Origin: an uncultured Lachnospiraceae bacterium
GTDB taxonomy: Bacteria; Bacillota; Clostridia; Lachnospirales; Lachnospiraceae
DNA: 64,000 nt
Direction: 5' to 3'
NCBI GenBank assembly: GCA_949472775.1
Contig: CASWVG010000001.1
Span: 62,001 to 126,000, forward strand
Shown here: positions 55,081 through 63,739 of the stretch, piece after piece
How the letters are laid out: each line of letters opens with the position of its first letter
How positions within the stretch are numbered: position 1 is the first letter of the stretch
Made by a program: the position numbers and the translations under genes
The notes under the pieces: generated by a model
Database searches by the model: none
What the model saw: the letters and a program-made list of their open reading frames with translations, nothing else
What the model was told of the DNA's origin: nothing

Positions 55081-56157
55081 TCACCTCGCCGGAATCACAG
55101 GATAATAAGTGTCCGCCGTCTTTTCTGTCTTTACATGGTACACGTCGTACAGATCCGTCATCTCAAGTCCGCATCCCGCCGGATCGTAGGAACCGTAGAG
55201 TGCAAGCCCACTCTTAGCCGCAAGATTTTTCACCTTTTCCTCCACTTCCAGCGTAATCTGAAATGCCTCCTCAGATTCTATGTAATTATACATCATGGGC
55301 GAATAGGGTGGCAAGTATAAAATGACCTCCACGCCCGCATCCTGCAGATGCGAAATCAGCCGAGAAAGCCGCTGAAAATGCTGCTCGTCTATCTCCTCGT
55401 AATCAGTCATGCGGTATACCACATGCTCTTCCATCGCCTGCCGCGTCATCGCCTCCACGTCTGCCGGATCCACCTCGCGCAGCTCCCGCTGATAACTGAC
55501 ACTTCCGTCATAATGTTTGAGATACTTCTCCGTCTCCCACTCATCCGTATACTTTACGGCAAACCGCTTTCTGTCTGGAAGAAGGGTGATATTGTAGCGG
55601 AAATAGTCCAAAGAGAGGGCTTTTGAAAATTCCCGGCGCGTATCTTTATGGGGGGGCGCAAACTCCGGCGACAGTTTCCCGTCCAGAGTCAGCGACATAT
55701 AGTTTTCGTAACTTTCCAGTTCCCTCCACTTCTCGTTATCGTGGCTTTTGTTAAAAAGAAAAGCGTCCACGCCGATCACAACCGTCTCCGGCAGCTTCTC
55801 CTGCGCGGTCAGGATGCCTGTCACCGCAAGCAGATCATAAATCGTAGCCTCCGACAGCCCCGCATTGTAAAAGGAATCCGTTCCGAACATGGTATGATCG
55901 AACGTATACACCCGGCTGGAGCCGAGAACCATGACCTGGGGCGCTTCCTCCATCCCCTTCAGGCGTGCTGCCAGAAGGTTCCTGTCGTTGTAGTCAGAAT
56001 CCTCCAGACCTTCCACGTTTTTCCCCGCCGCCATCTGCGCGGCAATTTCATCATAAGTGACCCGCAGAAGAGCGTAGGAATCTATATACCAATTAACCCA
56101 TCCTATAAAGAGAAGGAGCGGCAGGAGGAATACCGCCGCTTTAAGCCATTTTTTCAT
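55081..56157 (-). CDS. Membrane-anchored SGNH-fold protein (DltD-like role)
   Basis: A 358-residue protein with one N-terminal helix (about residues 7-24) and an extracytoplasmic SGNH-type domain: VMVLGSSRVYTFDHTMFG with the nucleophile serine near residue 80, VVIGVDAFLFN, VEVILYLPPYSPMMY, and DLYDVYHVKTEKTADTY near the C-terminus giving the Asp-x-x-His pair. It is the first gene of the adenylation, formyltransferase, carrier and MBOAT set, the place a DltD-type final acyl transferase would fill. Sequence similarity to DltD itself is low. GAGGA lies 8 nt before the ATG. Confidence 0.78.
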   Translation of the reverse strand: MKKWLKAAVFLLPLLLFIGWVNWYIDSYALLRVTYDEIAAQMAAGKNVEGLEDSDYNDRNLLAARLKGMEEAPQVMVLGSSRVYTFDHTMFGTDSFYNAGLSEATIYDLLAVTGILTAQEKLPETVVIGVDAFLFNKSHDNEKWRELESYENYMSLTLDGKLSPEFAPPHKDTRREFSKALSLDYFRYNITLLPDRKRFAVKYTDEWETEKYLKHYDGSVSYQRELREVDPADVEAMTRQAMEEHVVYRMTDYEEIDEQHFQRLSRLISHLQDAGVEVILYLPPYSPMMYNYIESEEAFQITLEVEEKVKNLAAKSGLALYGSYDPAGCGLEMTDLYDVYHVKTEKTADTYYPVIPAR

Positions 56158-56167
56158 CGTTTGTTCC

Positions 56168-57985
56168 TCATAAATTCTGGTCAGATAAACTATACGTCAT
56201 TACATTACTAAACAAAAACGGCAGCGCCACAAACACCCCGTAGGCGTACCGGAACTCATTGTACACCGGCGTCGCCAAAAGCAGGCTGCCAAGCAGCATC
56301 ACGCATGGCGCAAAGGCGATCGCCCGACGCCCCCTGTAAAGGGTGCAGGCAAGCGCAAACAACAGCAGCCACGTATTCAGCCCAAGGCTCCACACTCTGT
56401 TGTAAAATGTCTGGAACCACTGCAAAAACCGACTCATTAAAAGACTGGCGTCATAGCTGAAAACCTTCCGCTCATTCTCGATGCCGAAGGGATTCTCCAC
56501 CATAAAATACTCACTGTAAAGAATCTGGTCGTGGGGAATATGCAGTGCGTAATAGCCCGCCGTCTGCCGGATCTCCGCCTCCAGATAGAGCATGGGATTG
56601 CGAAGCCCCACCTCGAGCCAGAGCTTTGCGTATGCGCCTCTGTTTTCCGCAATGACCGACTGGTTACCGTGCTCGCGTATATAGTTCTTCGTCATATCAA
56701 ACAGATAAGGATTGTAATACTCGTCAATATACGCCAAAGGAACAACCGCTTCCAGCATCTCCACTTCCTCCGGCTTGAGGTTTCCTCCTCTGGCATAGGC
56801 GCAGAGCAGATGCTGCACCGGCATGGTCAGACTCTCGATGGTGTCCGGCGGCTGTACATGCAGCGCCGTCAGAATCGGACCCTGCCAGAGCAGGTAGCAG
56901 ACCAGCACCGCCGTTATGGAAGTATACATGCGCCCCCGCTCCTGTCCGATAAGGTTCCGACATCCGCCGTCTTTTCCATTCCGTGCGCCTTCATTCCCTT
57001 TCTGTAAGTTCCGCCTCCCGGCTCCGCCCGCCGCTTTCCCAGAAAAAAACCGCGATATCACAAGCAGCACCGCCGTCCCCAGAAAGACAAAGATCCCGTT
57101 ACTTCTGAGCAGACAGACTGACACTCCCGTCACAAAAAACCAGAACCACCGCCGTCCGCCAGACGCTCCGGAACCCCTCTTACGTCCATCAAAGCTGCCC
57201 GCAGTCTCTGTACGCCCGACTGCCCCCCGCGAATCCTGCGCCGCAGCACAATTATGTACCGCCCATATAAAGAGCAAAAACGCCGCCGTAAACCAGGCGT
57301 CCTTGCCCATGCAGATACTGTACATGCCGTTGACCGGGAGAAGCGCATAGAAAAATACCGCGAGGACAAACCAGAGAATCCTTGTGCCCCGCCGGTACAA
57401 AAGATACAGATAAAACCCAAACACCGCCGCCGTCAGCGCCATCTGACAAAAGGTGTAGAGCGCCACCGCCGCCGTGTAGTTGTGGAAAAGACCATGACCT
57501 GCCGTCAGAAATACCTTGATAATAAGCGTATGGAAATAGGGATGGTGATTGGATTTTGCGGCCATCCCAAGCGCCTGCTCCATCTGCCACACCGCATCGT
57601 TGTTAAACCATGTCGGATAATACATAAGAAAGTAGGGCAGATGGCAGAGCAGACAGAATAAAGTAAACACCAGCCAGATCCACCAGTGACCCTGCCGTTC
57701 TTTCACGGGCGGAAACACTTTGCCGTAAAAGGCTTGCACACCGGAGGGCATAAGAGCGATCAGCGCCGCCCAATTCTCCAAAAGGAAACCCGCCCCGAGC
57801 AGTACGACAAGACTTCCCGCCGCCCAGAGCACAAGCCGTCCCAGATTCTGCGCATTGCTGTAGTCCACCGAGCCCTGCCAGTCCCCCAGCACGACAAAGC
57901 AGGCGTAGCAGAGGGCAAAGGGAACCAGAAGCAGGAGCTTACGTCCCGTGGGGCGCTGTATTTTAATATCCCTGTTAAGTCCCAT
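56168..57985 (-). CDS. DUF6020 family multi-pass membrane protein (GT-C-like)
   Basis: A 605-residue membrane protein with about 12 helices. The block YYPTWFNNDAVWQMEQALGM followed by NHHPYFHTLIIKVF is the DUF6020 signature and resembles the acidic first loop and HHP-type loop of GT-C glycosyltransferases and protein mannosyltransferases. Two polar Gly/Arg/Lys-rich inserts (about residues 245-275 and 318-350) interrupt the membrane domain in cytoplasmic loops. GGAGG lies close to the ATG. It ends 10 bp before the SGNH gene of the Dlt-like module. The 170 bp upstream (57986-58155) hold nothing recognisable. Confidence 0.8.
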   Translation of the reverse strand: MGLNRDIKIQRPTGRKLLLLVPFALCYACFVVLGDWQGSVDYSNAQNLGRLVLWAAGSLVVLLGAGFLLENWAALIALMPSGVQAFYGKVFPPVKERQGHWWIWLVFTLFCLLCHLPYFLMYYPTWFNNDAVWQMEQALGMAAKSNHHPYFHTLIIKVFLTAGHGLFHNYTAAVALYTFCQMALTAAVFGFYLYLLYRRGTRILWFVLAVFFYALLPVNGMYSICMGKDAWFTAAFLLFIWAVHNCAAAQDSRGAVGRTETAGSFDGRKRGSGASGGRRWFWFFVTGVSVCLLRSNGIFVFLGTAVLLVISRFFSGKAAGGAGRRNLQKGNEGARNGKDGGCRNLIGQERGRMYTSITAVLVCYLLWQGPILTALHVQPPDTIESLTMPVQHLLCAYARGGNLKPEEVEMLEAVVPLAYIDEYYNPYLFDMTKNYIREHGNQSVIAENRGAYAKLWLEVGLRNPMLYLEAEIRQTAGYYALHIPHDQILYSEYFMVENPFGIENERKVFSYDASLLMSRFLQWFQTFYNRVWSLGLNTWLLLFALACTLYRGRRAIAFAPCVMLLGSLLLATPVYNEFRYAYGVFVALPFLFSNVMTYSLSDQNL

Positions 57986-58155
57986 GCGTTATCCTCCATG
58001 TCCCGCCGCCACGCTTTTTACTTCCGTCCTTCTCCGCACTTTCCGGCGATTTTTTCCTATCTTCCGTGCCTTTTCTTCCTGCCGCCATTCTTCACCTTTT
58101 ACCCGGTTCCCCTGCTGTCATCCCTTTCCTTCTGCCAGCCGCAGTGGAAACGCCA

Positions 58156-59280
58156 TCATCTCTTATGTTTTCTGCGGTACTCCTCGCACACCTCATCTAT
58201 ATAATCCCGCCACTGTCCGTAAATCGCCTCGTCGTTTGCTCTCGTGGCAATCTTTCTCGCCTCCCGCCCGAGCCGCCCGGCAAGCGCCGGATCCTCAATC
58301 AGCCGGTTGATACCGTCCTCCATCGCTTTCTGGTTCTTGATGGGAATTAAGAGCCCGTCCACCTCATTGGTCATAATCGTGCGCGGGCCGCCGCAGGGGC
58401 AGTCCGTCGCCACAATGGGCAGTCCCAGCGCCATCGCTTCCATCAGCGCGTTCGGCAGCCCTTCCCAGTCCGAGCTGAAAGCAAAGAGCGCCGCGTCCGG
58501 AAGCTGTTTTTCCAGACTGTCGCTGGCTCCCATCAGATGCACATAGTCCTGTGCCTGCAGTTCCTCTATCGTCTTCTCCAGCAGTTCTTTCGTGCCGTCC
58601 TCCGTGTCCCTGCCGTAAATTTTCAAATCGTAATCCGGGTGCTTCTTATGAACCTCGTAAAAAGCGCGGATCAGCATAACCTGATTTTTGAAATCTACCA
58701 GCCGCCCCGACTGCACCACCGTTTTCGTGCGTTTCTCAGGCTCCGGCACACCAATATACTTGGGATTGAGCGGGTTTAAGATAATGCGGGAGTTTTTCTG
58801 CAGTCTGGGCGCAAAGAATTCCCTCGCCCCTTCCGTCTGAAACACACAGCCGTCCGCCCTCGGAAACAGGAAAGGAATCTGCACCTTGTCAAAAGGTCTG
58901 TCGTAATGCCCAACCGGGTCTGTCCGTATGGAAATCAGCACCGGAATCTTAAGGAAAAAAGCCGCCGTCAGTCCGCGGTACAGCGCCTTTCTGGCAAAGG
59001 GTATGAGAATATCCGGCTTTTCCTTCTTCAAAAACTCCTTCAGATAACGGATGCGCAGGAAGAACTGGGTCAGCCGTCCCTTCTTCTCGTCGCCCGGACG
59101 AAGCCCCACATGCACGCGCCGCACCCTCTCGTCAATCCAGAATTCATCCTCGCCCTGCCACTCCGTAGCGACAAGCACCTCATAGCCGTTTTTCACAAAA
59201 CGGTTGGACAGGTTGGAAACTACCCGCTCCGCGCCGCCCTGTTCCAGACAATTTAAGTGAAACGCAATCTTCCTTGCCAT
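58156..59280 (-). CDS. GT4 family glycosyltransferase
   Basis: A 374-residue GT-B enzyme: KIAFHLNCLEQGGAERVVSNLSNRF, TVVQSGRLVDFKNQVMLIRAF, and the catalytic FSSDWEGLPNALMEAMALGLPIVATDCPCGGPRTIM, the subtype of PglA/PglJ-like GalNAc transferases and galactosyltransferases. The ATG at 59280 has GGGGAGG 4 nt upstream. It is the third of three consecutive GT4 genes (60407, 59295, 58156) of the same subtype, which probably act in sequence on the same lipid-linked acceptor. Confidence 0.92.
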   Translation of the reverse strand: MARKIAFHLNCLEQGGAERVVSNLSNRFVKNGYEVLVATEWQGEDEFWIDERVRRVHVGLRPGDEKKGRLTQFFLRIRYLKEFLKKEKPDILIPFARKALYRGLTAAFFLKIPVLISIRTDPVGHYDRPFDKVQIPFLFPRADGCVFQTEGAREFFAPRLQKNSRIILNPLNPKYIGVPEPEKRTKTVVQSGRLVDFKNQVMLIRAFYEVHKKHPDYDLKIYGRDTEDGTKELLEKTIEELQAQDYVHLMGASDSLEKQLPDAALFAFSSDWEGLPNALMEAMALGLPIVATDCPCGGPRTIMTNEVDGLLIPIKNQKAMEDGINRLIEDPALAGRLGREARKIATRANDEAIYGQWRDYIDEVCEEYRRKHKR

Positions 59281-59294
59281 ACTTCCTCCCCGAA

Positions 59295-60410
59295 TCAGAC
59301 AGACCACTCCCGAATCTTCTGAACATATGCCTCCTTGGAAAAAATGCCCGCGCGCTCCACCGACAATCTGCTGTAGCGCGCCAGTTCCTCCTCGTCCTGC
59401 AAAAGCGCCGCCACACGCGCCGCCGTACTTTTCTCTTCCTCTTCTATGTGGGAAGCGTCCATATCCGGCTCTTTTCCCATATTGGGCACTAAAATCCCAT
59501 ACTTCCCGTCAAAAATTTCCGCGGGCCCGGTCATGCAGTCCGTCGCCACCGCCGGAAGCCCCATCGCCATCGCCTCCACAAGCGCGTTGGGAAATCCCTC
59601 CCAATAGGAAGTCAGCAGATAGAGTGTGCCTTTCTTCAGATACGGATACGGATTTTTCTGCAGCCCGGCAAAATACACCGCGTCCGCAACGCCCAGATCA
59701 GCCGCCAGTTTCCGATACGCCGTAAATTCCCCTTTGCCGATAATGAGCAGTTTGGTGTCGGGCAGTTCCCTGTGCACCAGAGAAAAGATTTTTAAAAGAT
59801 GCCAGAAACCCTTGACCACATCCTCCCGTCCCATGGAAACGATCACACGCCCATCCTGCCACGGCAGCGAAGCCTCTGCCTGCGCGGCACATGCCTGAAT
59901 CTGCGGAATATCAAAAAATCCCGTCAGCGTGTATGTACAACGGCACGCGTACTTTTTCTCAATCATACCACGGAGTGTTTCCGAACAGCACAAGAGCCTG
60001 TCCGCCCTCTTGCAGAAAAGTCCCAGCCATGAACTGTCCATATCCATATAACTCATCACGCCGAGCCAGCATTTTGCTCCCTTCCGGGAAAAGAGTCGTC
60101 CCGCAAAAATATTTGCCAGATTTGCCGTGGGACCAAAACTGTATGCTATGTCAATCTGTTCCTTCTTTTTTAACCTCTTAAGCCTGTATCCCCGCCGGAA
60201 AACATTGATGACCTTTTCCAGTTTTCCCGGACGGCTGGGCAGACCCAGATCGGTCACCGGAACATCCTCCACATCAAAATCTATGTTTCTGGAATCAAAG
60301 ATGGCAATGTGTACATCGAAATACGGTTTTAATACAACCGCCGTCGCCGCGCAGACTTTTTCCGCCCCGCCCTGATGAAGAGATGGTACGATCAATAATA
60401 ACTTTTTCAT
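59295..60410 (-). CDS. GT4 family glycosyltransferase
   Basis: A 371-residue GT-B enzyme with LLLIVPSLHQGGAEKVCAATAVVL, VIVSMGREDVVKGFWHLLKIF, and the catalytic LTSYWEGFPNALVEAMAMGLPAVATDCMTGPAEI. Same subtype as its neighbour at 58156-59280. Its ATG overlaps the stop of the preceding GT4 gene (60407) by an ATGA, indicating translational coupling. Specificity unknown; HexNAc or galactose donors are usual for this subtype. Confidence 0.92.
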   Translation of the reverse strand: MKKLLLIVPSLHQGGAEKVCAATAVVLKPYFDVHIAIFDSRNIDFDVEDVPVTDLGLPSRPGKLEKVINVFRRGYRLKRLKKKEQIDIAYSFGPTANLANIFAGRLFSRKGAKCWLGVMSYMDMDSSWLGLFCKRADRLLCCSETLRGMIEKKYACRCTYTLTGFFDIPQIQACAAQAEASLPWQDGRVIVSMGREDVVKGFWHLLKIFSLVHRELPDTKLLIIGKGEFTAYRKLAADLGVADAVYFAGLQKNPYPYLKKGTLYLLTSYWEGFPNALVEAMAMGLPAVATDCMTGPAEIFDGKYGILVPNMGKEPDMDASHIEEEEKSTAARVAALLQDEEELARYSRLSVERAGIFSKEAYVQKIREWSV

Positions 60411-61612
60411 ATCTGTGAACTGTCTCCTGTCAGATAAAACTGCCTGTACCCCTGCGCCTGCGTACGCACGTCAAATCCTGCCTCACGCAGCTCCTGCGAC
60501 GTATCCCTGCGGGCATAATCCACCTGCTTTAAGATTTCCTTTGCCCACCTTGCGGGCGGTTCCTCTATGCTCAGGTAAGTGACCAGATCCGTGGCTTTCG
60601 CCTCTCCCGTGACAGTATCCGACACCAGACAGCGAAGCCCCGCCGCCTGCGCCTCCACCAGCACGCCCGGCAGCCCCTCAAAAAATGACGGCAGGAGAAA
60701 ATAATCCATTGCCTGGTAAAACCGCTCTGCGTCCTTCCGGTTTCCCATAAACCGCACGCTGCCGTCGATGCCCAGCCGTCTGCACTTTTCCTCCATGGCG
60801 GGCCGGTCCTCCCCGTCCCCCAGTAGAAGCAGCACGGCATCCTTTCTCTTCTCACAGACCGCCGCAAAAACTTCCAACAGGTAGGGATGGTTTTTCTGAT
60901 ATTGGAAACGCCCCACGTGCCCGAGCACAAGTTCCCCGGAAAGCCTGAGCTGCGCCCTGGCCTCCTGCCGCGCCTTCTCGTCATAAGTAAATCTGCCCAC
61001 ATCGATGGCATTGTAAATGACTTTGACCTGTCCCTCTTTCATCGCCGCTTCGCCAAACACATCCTGCCCCGCAAGCTGCGAACAGGCAAAGCAAAAGTCC
61101 GCCTTTTTCGCAAGCCCTCTTCTGAAAAAACGGGTCGCAAGCCCCTTCAGTCCCTTTACAACGCCCGCGTTTCTGGCGTGCGCCACAGAGACGGGCACAC
61201 CGGCTCTCTTCGCAATGGGCAGATAAATGCCGGCGGTGCTGGTCATATGCCCCTGCACCACCCGGAAATTTCTGTGCGCCGCAAAAAACGCCTTCACCGC
61301 TTTTTGGTAGGTAAAATAATTATATACTTTAAATTTGGGGAGCACATAAATATGCCCGCCCATAGCCTGTATCTCCTCGTCGTAAAACTCCGGTTTTCTG
61401 ACACACCCGTCACTCTTGTTATTCCGCTCTCCCGTGTCGCTGCCGGTCTGACGCACTTTTTGAAACCCCTTTTTCACGGCAGCCGAGTGTACCAGAAAAT
61501 CAAACTGAATCTCCTCCCGGTCCATCTGCCTGTAGAGGTCCATAATACGGCTCTCCGCGCCGCCAAGCCCCACACCGCCAAGCACATGCAGCACACGTAT
61601 CGGTTTCTCCAT
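60407..61612 (-). CDS. GT4 family glycosyltransferase
   Basis: A 401-residue GT-B enzyme: PIRVLHVLGGVGLGGAESRIMDLYR, VQGHMTSTAGIYLPIAKRAGVPVSVAHARN, LGHVGRFQYQKNHPYLLEVF, and LPSFFEGLPGVLVEAQAAGL. This is the EpsF/CapM-like subtype of capsule glycosyltransferases. A polar insert of about 25 residues (RQTGSDTGERNNKSDGCVRK) breaks the N-terminal domain near residue 60. The ATG at 61612 has GGAGG 7 nt upstream; the open frame to 61669 runs into a hairpin-bearing spacer and is rejected. Confidence 0.9.
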   Translation of the reverse strand: MEKPIRVLHVLGGVGLGGAESRIMDLYRQMDREEIQFDFLVHSAAVKKGFQKVRQTGSDTGERNNKSDGCVRKPEFYDEEIQAMGGHIYVLPKFKVYNYFTYQKAVKAFFAAHRNFRVVQGHMTSTAGIYLPIAKRAGVPVSVAHARNAGVVKGLKGLATRFFRRGLAKKADFCFACSQLAGQDVFGEAAMKEGQVKVIYNAIDVGRFTYDEKARQEARAQLRLSGELVLGHVGRFQYQKNHPYLLEVFAAVCEKRKDAVLLLLGDGEDRPAMEEKCRRLGIDGSVRFMGNRKDAERFYQAMDYFLLPSFFEGLPGVLVEAQAAGLRCLVSDTVTGEAKATDLVTYLSIEEPPARWAKEILKQVDYARRDTSQELREAGFDVRTQAQGYRQFYLTGDSSQI

Positions 61613-61643
61613 ATTCTTCCCTCCGCCCTCCATGATTCCGCTC

Positions 61644-61708
61644 TGCGAAGGCTTAGCACTTTTTCGCAAAGCAGCCCTTGCCGCGAGTGATCAGAAGTTC
61701 TTCTCACG
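61644..61708 (-). repeat. Hairpin-bearing spacer, dispersed repeat candidate
   Basis: TGCGAA (61644-61649) and TTCGCA (61663-61668) form a short stem, and the 16-mer at 61693-61708, which covers the stop region of the formyltransferase gene, matches 48106-48121 in 15 of 16 positions. Both copies lie directly after a gene end and are followed by further hairpins and then the next gene. Possibly degenerate members of one intergenic repeat family. Confidence 0.35.
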
Positions 61709-62624
61709 CTAAAATATCCCCCGCTTCCAACGTCAGACTGCTCTCGTAGCGGTCGATCAGAAGGGATCCATCCACCGTGCGCACCACAGGCTTCCCGTCA
61801 AATACGTCGATCACCTCGCCAGGCGCATAGGCAGAAAAATCAATCATCTCGTCAAAGGGATGCGCCTCCCAGACACGCACCTCCTGCTCTTTGCAATAGG
61901 CAAACGCGCCCGGAAAAGGCGCCGCCACACCGCGGATCAAATTATAAATATCGCGTGTTCTTTTATGAAAGTCAATTTTTCCGTCCGCTGCCGTGCGCTT
62001 CTCATACCATGAATCAAAATCCCTGGAATCCGTGCGGATCTCGATGTGCCCGCTCTCATAGGCGGCAAGCAGCCTGCGGATCAGCCGTTTTGAGCAGATC
62101 ATATTTTTATACTGCGCTGTGCGGATATCGTCGTGGGGCGTGATGGAAAACATTTCCGTGGCAAACACATTAGGGCTGTCCGCCTTCTCGTCATAGCGGA
62201 ACAGATTCAGATTGAAGCGTGTGTCCCCCAGAATCACGGACCAGTTTAAGGGCGAGCGCCCCCTGCCGAAGGGCAGATAACCGCTGTTGCCGTGGAACCC
62301 GTAAATGCCGTACCGGAAACAGTCCAGCACAGAAGCCGGAATCAGCCGCTGCCATCCCATGGAAATACCGACATCAAACTCATTCTCCCGCATCAGCTTC
62401 TGTGTCTTCTCATCTGTCAGGAAATAGCTGTCCGCCTCGTGCACCGGAATCCCGTACTTTTCCGTCAGAACCGACAGCCCTTTATACCCCGAAACCTGGT
62501 TCTTCTTCGTCACCTCCGGGCTGATCGTGATGACCAGATCCACCGGACAGATTTCTTTCTGTATAAAATCCACAATATTCTCGGACGTATCTTTCACCCC
62601 AAAAAGCACAACCTTATACTTCAT
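61704..62624 (-). CDS. Sugar-type formyltransferase family protein
   Basis: A 306-residue formyltransferase with a catalytic N-terminal domain and a C-terminal domain similar to methionyl-tRNA formyltransferase and ArnA. VVLFGVKDTSENIVDFI starts the Rossmann region; ISMGWQRLIPASVLD and IYGFHGNSGYLPFGRGRSPLNW carry the asparagine and histidine; NLFRYDEKADSPN carries the acidic residue. DIYNLIRGVAAPFPGAFAYCKEQEVRVWEA is the usual start of the C-terminal domain. It probably N-formylates an amino sugar on a nucleotide carrier. No aminotransferase for making such a sugar is in the window. Confidence 0.88.
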   Translation of the reverse strand: MKYKVVLFGVKDTSENIVDFIQKEICPVDLVITISPEVTKKNQVSGYKGLSVLTEKYGIPVHEADSYFLTDEKTQKLMRENEFDVGISMGWQRLIPASVLDCFRYGIYGFHGNSGYLPFGRGRSPLNWSVILGDTRFNLNLFRYDEKADSPNVFATEMFSITPHDDIRTAQYKNMICSKRLIRRLLAAYESGHIEIRTDSRDFDSWYEKRTAADGKIDFHKRTRDIYNLIRGVAAPFPGAFAYCKEQEVRVWEAHPFDEMIDFSAYAPGEVIDVFDGKPVVRTVDGSLLIDRYESSLTLEAGDILA

Positions 62625-62697
62625 AACCGTTATCCTCTCCAGACCATCTTCTCTATTCTGAATATTCTTCTCTATACCGTCATTTCATAAGTAACTG

Positions 62698-62752
62698 CGA
62701 AACGCTTCCCGGCGTAAATGCATTGCGCGCGCTGTATACCCTCGGCGTTTCG
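62698..62752 (-). repeat. Inverted repeat between epimerase and formyltransferase genes
   Basis: CGAAACGC (62698-62705) and GCGTTTCG (62745-62752) form a perfect 8-bp stem around a 39-nt GC-rich loop that can fold internally. It lies directly downstream of the epimerase stop codon. No T-run follows, so it is not a classical terminator; it may be a palindromic repeat or an mRNA-stabilising hairpin. Confidence 0.45.
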
Positions 62753-62761
62753 CTCTTACCC

Positions 62762-63739
62762 TCACATCAGATATTCCCGATACCAGTCAATGGCAAGCAT
62801 AATCCCCTTCTCAAAATCATAGGAAGGATCATACCCCAGAAGTTTCTTTGCCTTGCTGATATCCGCGTTGGAATCCCGCACATCGCCTGCCCTCGGCGGA
62901 CCGAAATTCGGCTCCACCGAAACACCCAGCGCCTGACAGAGCTGCTCATACATATCAATCAGAAAGAGCCGTCCGCCCGCGCCGATATTGAATGCCTCTC
63001 CCGCCGCACTGCTTTCCGCCTTGCAGGCGCGTAGATTCGCCTCAATCACATTGTCAATATAAGTAAAATCGCGGGACTGTTTCCCGTCCCCGTTGATGGT
63101 GGGCGTCTCTCCATGGAGGAGCTGTTTGATAAACTTCGGTATCACCGCCGCATACATCCCGTCCGGGTCCTGCCTGCGGCCGAACACATTAAAATACCGG
63201 AGACCGTAAGTGTCGAGCCCGTACAGCTCTTTGTAAAGCCGCCCGTACTCTTCGTTCGTCTTCTTGGTCAGGGCATAGGGCGAGATCACGCGCCCCTCCT
63301 GTCCCTCCCTCTTCGGAAGCTCCGTGGAATCCCCATAGACGGAGGAGCTTGAAGCATAGACGAACTTTTTCACACCGCACTGTGTCGCCGCCTCCATCAT
63401 ATTCAAGGTGCCCAGGATATTGATCTCCTCGTAGACAATCGGCATCTCCATACTTCTTGGCACGCTTCCCCAGGCCGCCTGGTGCAACACATAATCCACA
63501 CCCTCGCAAGCCGACTCACACGTCTTAAAATCCCGGATATCCCCCTCTATGAAAGTAAATCCCTCTTTTCCCATAAAGCGTTCGATATTTTCATACTTTC
63601 CCGTGGACAGATCGTCCAGGCAGCGCACGCTGCAGCCCATGTCAATCAGCGCCTCGCAGAGATTTGAACCGATAAACCCCGCACCTCCTGTCACCAGAAA
63701 TACAGTGCCATTCTCAAATTTGATGTCCTGATAACTCAT
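62762..63739 (-). CDS. UDP-GlcNAc C4-epimerase-like SDR (WbpP/GalE family)
   Basis: A 325-residue extended SDR: VFLVTGGAGFIGSNLCEAL binds NAD, QAAWGSVPRSMEMPIVYEEINILGTLNM and YASSSSVYGDS carry the catalytic serine, SPYALTKKTNEEY the YxxxK pair, and YFNVFGRRQDPDGMYAAVIPKFI is the substrate region typical of WbpP-type enzymes that interconvert UDP-GlcNAc and UDP-GalNAc (or their uronic acids). It is the only sugar-nucleotide enzyme in the window. The ATG at 63739 overlaps the upstream gene stop by an ATGA. Gene symbol not assigned because WbpP, Gne and TviC-type enzymes cannot be separated here. Confidence 0.9.
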   Translation of the reverse strand: MSYQDIKFENGTVFLVTGGAGFIGSNLCEALIDMGCSVRCLDDLSTGKYENIERFMGKEGFTFIEGDIRDFKTCESACEGVDYVLHQAAWGSVPRSMEMPIVYEEINILGTLNMMEAATQCGVKKFVYASSSSVYGDSTELPKREGQEGRVISPYALTKKTNEEYGRLYKELYGLDTYGLRYFNVFGRRQDPDGMYAAVIPKFIKQLLHGETPTINGDGKQSRDFTYIDNVIEANLRACKAESSAAGEAFNIGAGGRLFLIDMYEQLCQALGVSVEPNFGPPRAGDVRDSNADISKAKKLLGYDPSYDFEKGIMLAIDWYREYLM

